From Streptomyces sp. CB01373 (GTDB lineage: Bacteria > Actinomycetota > Actinomycetes > Streptomycetales > Streptomycetaceae), in the NCBI RefSeq assembly GCF_002803075.1, contig NZ_NNBK01000014.1, positions 62,001-126,000 of the forward strand: a stretch of 64,000 nt of DNA, given 5' to 3'. The notes under the pieces are model-generated. The model was given only the letters and a program-made list of their open reading frames with translations. It had not been told where the DNA came from and ran no database searches. The translations under genes and the position numbers were made by a program. Of the stretch, positions 60,153 to 64,000 are shown in pieces (the first letter of the stretch is position 1; the number at the start of each line of letters is the position of its first letter).

Positions 60153-61823
60153 ATGGCCATGAGCGCCACTCCTCCCGCCCGCCGCCGGCGGCTGGGTCTG
60201 CCGCGACGTGTCTTCTCGCAGGTGCTGCTGATGCAGCTGGCGATCGCCGCGGGAGTCGCCGTGCTCGCGACCGGCCTGTTCCTCGCGCCGCTGAGCCACC
60301 AGCTGGACGAGCAGGCGATGCGCCGCGCCCTCGCCATCGCCGAGACCACCGCCGAGAACCGGCAGATCGCACAGGACCTCCAGCACACCGTCCCGACCGT
60401 CGACGGCCCCGTGCAGCAGGAGGCGGAGCGGATCCGGAAGGCGACCGGCGCCGAGTACATCGTCGTGATGGACAGACGGGGCATGCGCTGGTCGCACACG
60501 GATCCGAAGCAGGTCGGCCGGCACGTGTCGACGAGTGCGGAGTCGGTCCTGGCCGGCCGGAAGGTCATGGAGATCGACACCGGCACGCTGGGCCGCTCGG
60601 CACGCGGCAAGGTGCCCCTGTACGACGGTGGCCACCACATCGTGGGCGCGGTCTCGGTCGGCATCGCCTACGACAGCGTGCGCGGCAAGCTGATCGACGC
60701 CATTCCGGGCCTGTTCGCCTACGCGGGCGGCGCCCTGGCCGTGGGCGCGCTGGCGGCTTGGCTGGTCTCCCGGCGGGTCCAGCGGCAGACGAGGGACCTC
60801 GCCTTCTCGGACATCGCGGCCCTGCTCGCCGAACGCGAGGCCATGCTGCACGGCATCCGGGAGGGGGTCGTGGCCCTGGACCGCAGCGGACGGATCCGGC
60901 TGCTCAACGACGAGGCGCAGCGGCTGCTCGGCCTCGGCGACGAGGCGGTGGGCCGGTCGCTCGACGAGGCGCTCGGGGCGGGCCGTACGACCGACGTCCT
61001 GGCCGGGCGGGTGACGGGCACGGACCTGCTCACGGTGCGCGGGCAGCGCGTCCTGGTCGCCAACCGGATGCCGACCGACGACGGGGGCGCCGTCGCGACC
61101 CTGCGCGACCGCACCGAGCTGGAGGAGCTGGGCCGGGAGCTGGACTCGACGCGCGGCCTGATCGACGCCCTGCGCGCCCAGGACCACGAGCACGCCAACC
61201 GCATGCACACCCTGCTGGGCCTGCTCGAGCTGGAGATGTACGACGACGCCGTGGAGTTCGTCGGCGAGGTGGTCGGCGACCACCGGGCCACCACCGAGCA
61301 GGTCACCGAGAAGATCCAGGACCCGCTGCTCGCCGCCCTGCTGGTCGGCAAGGCGACCGTCGCGGCCGAGCGCGGGGTCGCGCTGTGGCTGTCGGACCGC
61401 ACGCACCTGCCGGACCGGCTCGTCGACCCCAGGGGGCTGGTGACGATCGTCGGCAACCTGGTCGACAACGCGCTGGACGCGGTCGCCGGGACTCCACACG
61501 CGCGTGTGGAGGGCGAACTGCGCGCGGCGGGACGTACCGCCGTGCTCCGGGTGCGCGACACCGGGCCCGGAATCCCGGCGGGGCGGCGCGACCTGATCTT
61601 CACGGAAGGGTGGTCCACCAAGCAGCCGCCGGCGCACGGCAGGCGCGGTATAGGTCTGTCCCTGGTGCGCAGGCTCGCCGAGCGGCAGGGCGGAACCGTC
61701 ACGGTGGGCGAGGCGCCCGGCGGCGGAGCGGAGTTCACGGTCGTACTGCCCGAGGCGCTCGCCGACGCGGAGCCCGCGCAGGTGGCCGCCCTCGGCGCCG
61801 GGACCGGCGAGGAGGAGCAGTGA
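60153..61823 (+). CDS. CitA/DcuS-family sensor histidine kinase
   Basis: 556 residues; ATG 60153 or 60159 start, weak ribosome-binding site. Two membrane helices (LLMQLAIAAGVAVLATGLFL, and near 190 FAYAGGALAVGALAAWLV) around an extracellular PAS-like (sCache) domain with YIVVMDRRGMRWSHTDP. A cytoplasmic PAS follows (GVVALDRSGRIRLLNDEAQR). The phosphoacceptor is the His in AQDHEHANRMHTLLGL. ATPase boxes: NLVDNALDAV, DTGPGIP and GIGLSLVRRLAE. Senses di- or tricarboxylates in known relatives. Confidence 0.92.
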   Translation: MAMSATPPARRRRLGLPRRVFSQVLLMQLAIAAGVAVLATGLFLAPLSHQLDEQAMRRALAIAETTAENRQIAQDLQHTVPTVDGPVQQEAERIRKATGAEYIVVMDRRGMRWSHTDPKQVGRHVSTSAESVLAGRKVMEIDTGTLGRSARGKVPLYDGGHHIVGAVSVGIAYDSVRGKLIDAIPGLFAYAGGALAVGALAAWLVSRRVQRQTRDLAFSDIAALLAEREAMLHGIREGVVALDRSGRIRLLNDEAQRLLGLGDEAVGRSLDEALGAGRTTDVLAGRVTGTDLLTVRGQRVLVANRMPTDDGGAVATLRDRTELEELGRELDSTRGLIDALRAQDHEHANRMHTLLGLLELEMYDDAVEFVGEVVGDHRATTEQVTEKIQDPLLAALLVGKATVAAERGVALWLSDRTHLPDRLVDPRGLVTIVGNLVDNALDAVAGTPHARVEGELRAAGRTAVLRVRDTGPGIPAGRRDLIFTEGWSTKQPPAHGRRGIGLSLVRRLAERQGGTVTVGEAPGGGAEFTVVLPEALADAEPAQVAALGAGTGEEEQ

Positions 61824-62500
61824 TCGAGGTCCTGGTCGTGGACGACGACGTCCGGGTGGCGCAGATCAACGCCGCCTATGTGGAGAAGGTGCCGGGCTTC
61901 CGCGTCGCCGCCGCGGCGCACACCGCCGCCGACGCCCTGCACCGGCTGGAGACGCTGCCTCAGCTCGACCTGGCCCTCATGGACCACTGCCTGCCCGACG
62001 ACACGGGCCTGTCGGTCGTGCGGGAGATGCGCAGCCGCGGCATCGGGACCGACGTGATCATGGTGACGGCGGCCCGTGACGTGTCGACCGTGCAGGCGGC
62101 GATGCGGCACGGTGCGCTGCAGTACCTGATCAAGCCGTTCACCTTCGCCGGGCTGCGCTCCAGACTGGAGGCGTACGCGGCACTGCGCCGCACCCTGGAC
62201 AGTGGCGGGGAGGCCGAACAGGCCGAGGTCGACCGGCTCTTCGGGGCGCTGTCGGCGCCGCCGGAGCCCAGCCTGCCCAAGGGCCACTCCCCCGCGACCG
62301 TCGAACTCGTCCGCCGGACCCTGATGGGAGCCGCCGGGCCCCTGTCGGCCCACGAGGTCGCCGAGCGGACCGGGGTGAGCCGGCAGACCGCCCAGCGCTG
62401 CCTGAAGTTCCTGGAGCGCACCGGACGGGTCCGGCTGACGCTGAAGTACGGCGGCGCGGGCCGCCCTGAACACCGTTATGTGTGGGCGGCCCGCGCCTGA
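61820..62500 (+). CDS. CitB/DcuR-family response regulator
   Basis: 226 residues; GTG 61820 overlaps the kinase stop (GTGA). Receiver domain with acidic pocket VVDDDVRVAQ, phosphoacceptor in LALMDHCLPDDTG and the Lys in YLIKPFTF. The C-terminal helix-turn-helix reads LSAHEVAERTGVSRQTAQRC. Pairs with the sensor kinase. The convergent ABC transporter could be a target but faces the other way. Confidence 0.93.
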   Translation: MIEVLVVDDDVRVAQINAAYVEKVPGFRVAAAAHTAADALHRLETLPQLDLALMDHCLPDDTGLSVVREMRSRGIGTDVIMVTAARDVSTVQAAMRHGALQYLIKPFTFAGLRSRLEAYAALRRTLDSGGEAEQAEVDRLFGALSAPPEPSLPKGHSPATVELVRRTLMGAAGPLSAHEVAERTGVSRQTAQRCLKFLERTGRVRLTLKYGGAGRPEHRYVWAARA

Positions 62501-62551
62501 GGCCACGGCTCCGGGGGGAGGGGAAGGCCGTGGCCCCCTTGCATACGGATC

Positions 62552-63601
62552 TCAGCCCTTGGCCTTCTCAACGAACTCGGTGGTGTAGGTCTTGCTCAGG
62601 TCCACGTCGTGCTTCTGGATGTTGGGATTGAACGCCTTGAGCACCTTCTCGACGGTCTCGGGGCCGTTCTGAGGCATCACGCCGTCGTTGGTGAACATCG
62701 GCAGTGTGCTCTTGATCGCCTCCGCGTACAGCGTCTTGTTGCCCTGGGAGTAGTCGGCGGGCATCTTGGCGGCGATCTCGTCGGCGCTGTGGGTGGACAT
62801 CCACTTGAGCGTCTTCACGAACGCGTTGGCCAGCTTCTGGGTGGTCTCCTTGTGGCTGTTGACCCAGTCCGACTGCATGTACAGGCTGGACGACGGGTAC
62901 GGGCCGCCGAGCGCCTCCTGCGAGCCCTCGGGCGTGCGCATGTCGATGAGGACCTTGCCCGCCTTCCTCTCCAGGATCGTCGCTACGGTCGGATCGGTCG
63001 TCATGCCGGCGTCGATGGACCCCTGCTCGAGTGCGGCGATGAAGGTCGGCCCCGCACCGACGGCGACCGGACTGAACTCGCTGACCTTCACACCGTTCTT
63101 GACCGCCAGGTACTTGGTGAGGAAGTCGGTCGAGGAACCCAGGCCGGTGACGCCGAGCTTCCTGCCCTTGAAGTCCTTCGGCGAAGTGATCTTGTCCGCC
63201 GCCTTGGTGGAGACGACCTCCACCTCACCGGGCGCGTGCGAGAACTGCACCACGGACTCGACGTACTTGCCGTGGGTCTGGAGGTCCAGGGTGTGGTCGT
63301 AGAAGCCGACGGCGCCCTGGACCTGGCCGGAGACGAGTGCGGTCTCGGCCTGGACACCGGCGGGCTCGCTCAGCAGCTCGACGTCCAGGCCCTCCTCGGT
63401 GAAGTAGCCGAGGCGCTGGGTGAGCATCGCGGGCAGGTAGATGACCTTGTCCAGGCCACCCACCATGATCTTGACCTTCTCCCCCTTGCCTCCCCCGCCG
63501 CTGCCGGTGGAGCTCGCCGCCTCGTTGGCGCAGGCGGTGAGGGAGGACAGGGCGAGCAGGCCGGCGGCGGCCGAGGCAGCGAATCTGGTGCTCTTGCGCA
63601 T
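62552..63601 (-). CDS. ABC transporter substrate-binding lipoprotein, SsuA/TauA/ThiY type
   Basis: 349 residues from ATG 63601 (GTG 63610 also in frame, but too close to AAGGA). Signal peptide ending in the lipobox LTAC. Body: VGGLDKVIYLPAMLTQRLGY at the N-terminal lobe, GVTGLGSSTDFLTKYLA, and VGAGPTFIAALEQGSIDAGM. Binds sulfonates, nitrate-like compounds or pyrimidine precursors; which is unclear. The permease gene lies 81 bp upstream in the next position? No: it is adjacent at 63683, transcribed ahead of it in the same direction. Confidence 0.9.
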   Translation of the reverse strand: MRKSTRFAASAAAGLLALSSLTACANEAASSTGSGGGGKGEKVKIMVGGLDKVIYLPAMLTQRLGYFTEEGLDVELLSEPAGVQAETALVSGQVQGAVGFYDHTLDLQTHGKYVESVVQFSHAPGEVEVVSTKAADKITSPKDFKGRKLGVTGLGSSTDFLTKYLAVKNGVKVSEFSPVAVGAGPTFIAALEQGSIDAGMTTDPTVATILERKAGKVLIDMRTPEGSQEALGGPYPSSSLYMQSDWVNSHKETTQKLANAFVKTLKWMSTHSADEIAAKMPADYSQGNKTLYAEAIKSTLPMFTNDGVMPQNGPETVEKVLKAFNPNIQKHDVDLSKTYTTEFVEKAKG

Positions 63602-63682
63602 GAGGGTCACGTCCTTGTGAGAAAAGGCGATACGGGAAGCGAGGTGCGGGGGGCGGGAGGGAAGCCGGTGCGGCGGCGGACG

Positions 63683-64000
63683 TCAGTCCCCGGAGCCCGC
63701 CGGCTTCCAGCGGAAGATGCGGCGCTCGGCGAAGGTGAGCAGTCCCTCGGCGACGAGCGCGACCGCGGCAAGGATGACCATCGCGGCGTACACGCCGGCC
63801 GCGTTGAAGTTGCCCTGGGACGTCGCGACGAGCAGGCCGATGCCCTTGGTGGCGCCGATGTACTCGCCGACGATGGCGCCGATGAGGGCGAAGCCGAAGC
63901 TGACGTGCAGGCTGGTGAAGATCCACGAGGTCGCGGACGGGATGACCACCTGGAAGGTGACCCTGCGGTCGCTCGCACCGAGGATCCGCGCGTTGGCCAC
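63683..64000 (-). CDS. ABC transporter permease, SsuC/TauC type (partial, cut by window end)
   Basis: The C-terminal 105 residues are present; the gene continues beyond 64000. It contains the EAA-loop-like ANARILGASDRRVTFQVVIP, two or three membrane helices (FGFALIGAIVGEYIGA and AAMVILAAVALVAEGLLTFA) and ends RRIFRWKPAGSGD. It is the membrane partner of the substrate-binding lipoprotein encoded downstream. Confidence 0.9.
   Translation of the reverse strand: MANARILGASDRRVTFQVVIPSATSWIFTSLHVSFGFALIGAIVGEYIGATKGIGLLVATSQGNFNAAGVYAAMVILAAVALVAEGLLTFAERRIFRWKPAGSGD

Noticed and set aside
57413..60664. 1083-residue frame continuing upstream of the CobW gene
   Set aside because: Beyond the tandem GTGs at 58546 the translation is low-complexity and antisense to the iron-boxed gene; the CobW domain starts at the GTGs.

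Overview
The window is a high-GC actinobacterial chromosome segment, almost certainly Streptomyces. The evidence is the codon and GC bias, frequent GTG starts, and a Streptomyces core gene set: sepH, cutRS, a DUF3093/DUF3710/DUF4193 neighbourhood, a coproporphyrin-type ferrochelatase, a paralogous ParC, and paired TrkA proteins beside a KimA-like permease.

Layout. Positions 1-4.6 kb are accessory. They hold a decayed AbiEii-type nucleotidyltransferase module interrupted by a 167-bp miniature element, a LysR regulator with an SDR oxidoreductase, two VOC proteins and an IS3 remnant. Positions 4.6-16.7 kb form a decayed genomic island. It is bracketed by a direct repeat that contains the 3' end of the rRNA/tRNA methyltransferase gene plus its downstream terminator, so that gene end exists twice (about 4.81-4.88 kb and 16.70-16.76 kb). 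Inside are a very large STAND NTPase with kinesin-light-chain-like TPR repeats and its translationally coupled partner, remnants of IS3, Tn3, IS21, IS630 and a tyrosine recombinase, a few small proteins, and an AAA ATPase/nuclease gene frameshifted by an 8-bp tandem duplication.

From 16.7 kb to the end is conserved core. It contains potassium and c-di-AMP-linked functions (KimA-like permease, two TrkA proteins, kdpED without kdpFABC, and a c-di-AMP riboswitch in front of an M23 cell-wall hydrolase). It also contains dut, cutRS, hemH, sepH, tdk, a GNAT/acyl-CoA-synthetase-like acetyltransferase, ptsH, an M16 protease pair, parC, a CobW GTPase, and an iron-box-controlled sucrase/ferredoxin-like gene. 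The window ends with a CitAB-like two-component system and an SsuA/TauA-type ABC transporter cut by the window end.

Three miniature elements bounded by CTAG (64-230, 42818-43013, 57213-57378) share an internal core but have two different kinds of terminal inverted repeat. The strongest candidates for something undescribed are the STAND/TPR pair on the island, the duplicated-gene-end integration site with its short GCGTCA-N3-GAGCGTCA motif, and the CTAG-bounded miniature elements. Function assignments rest on motif recognition from the translated sequence; no database search was possible.
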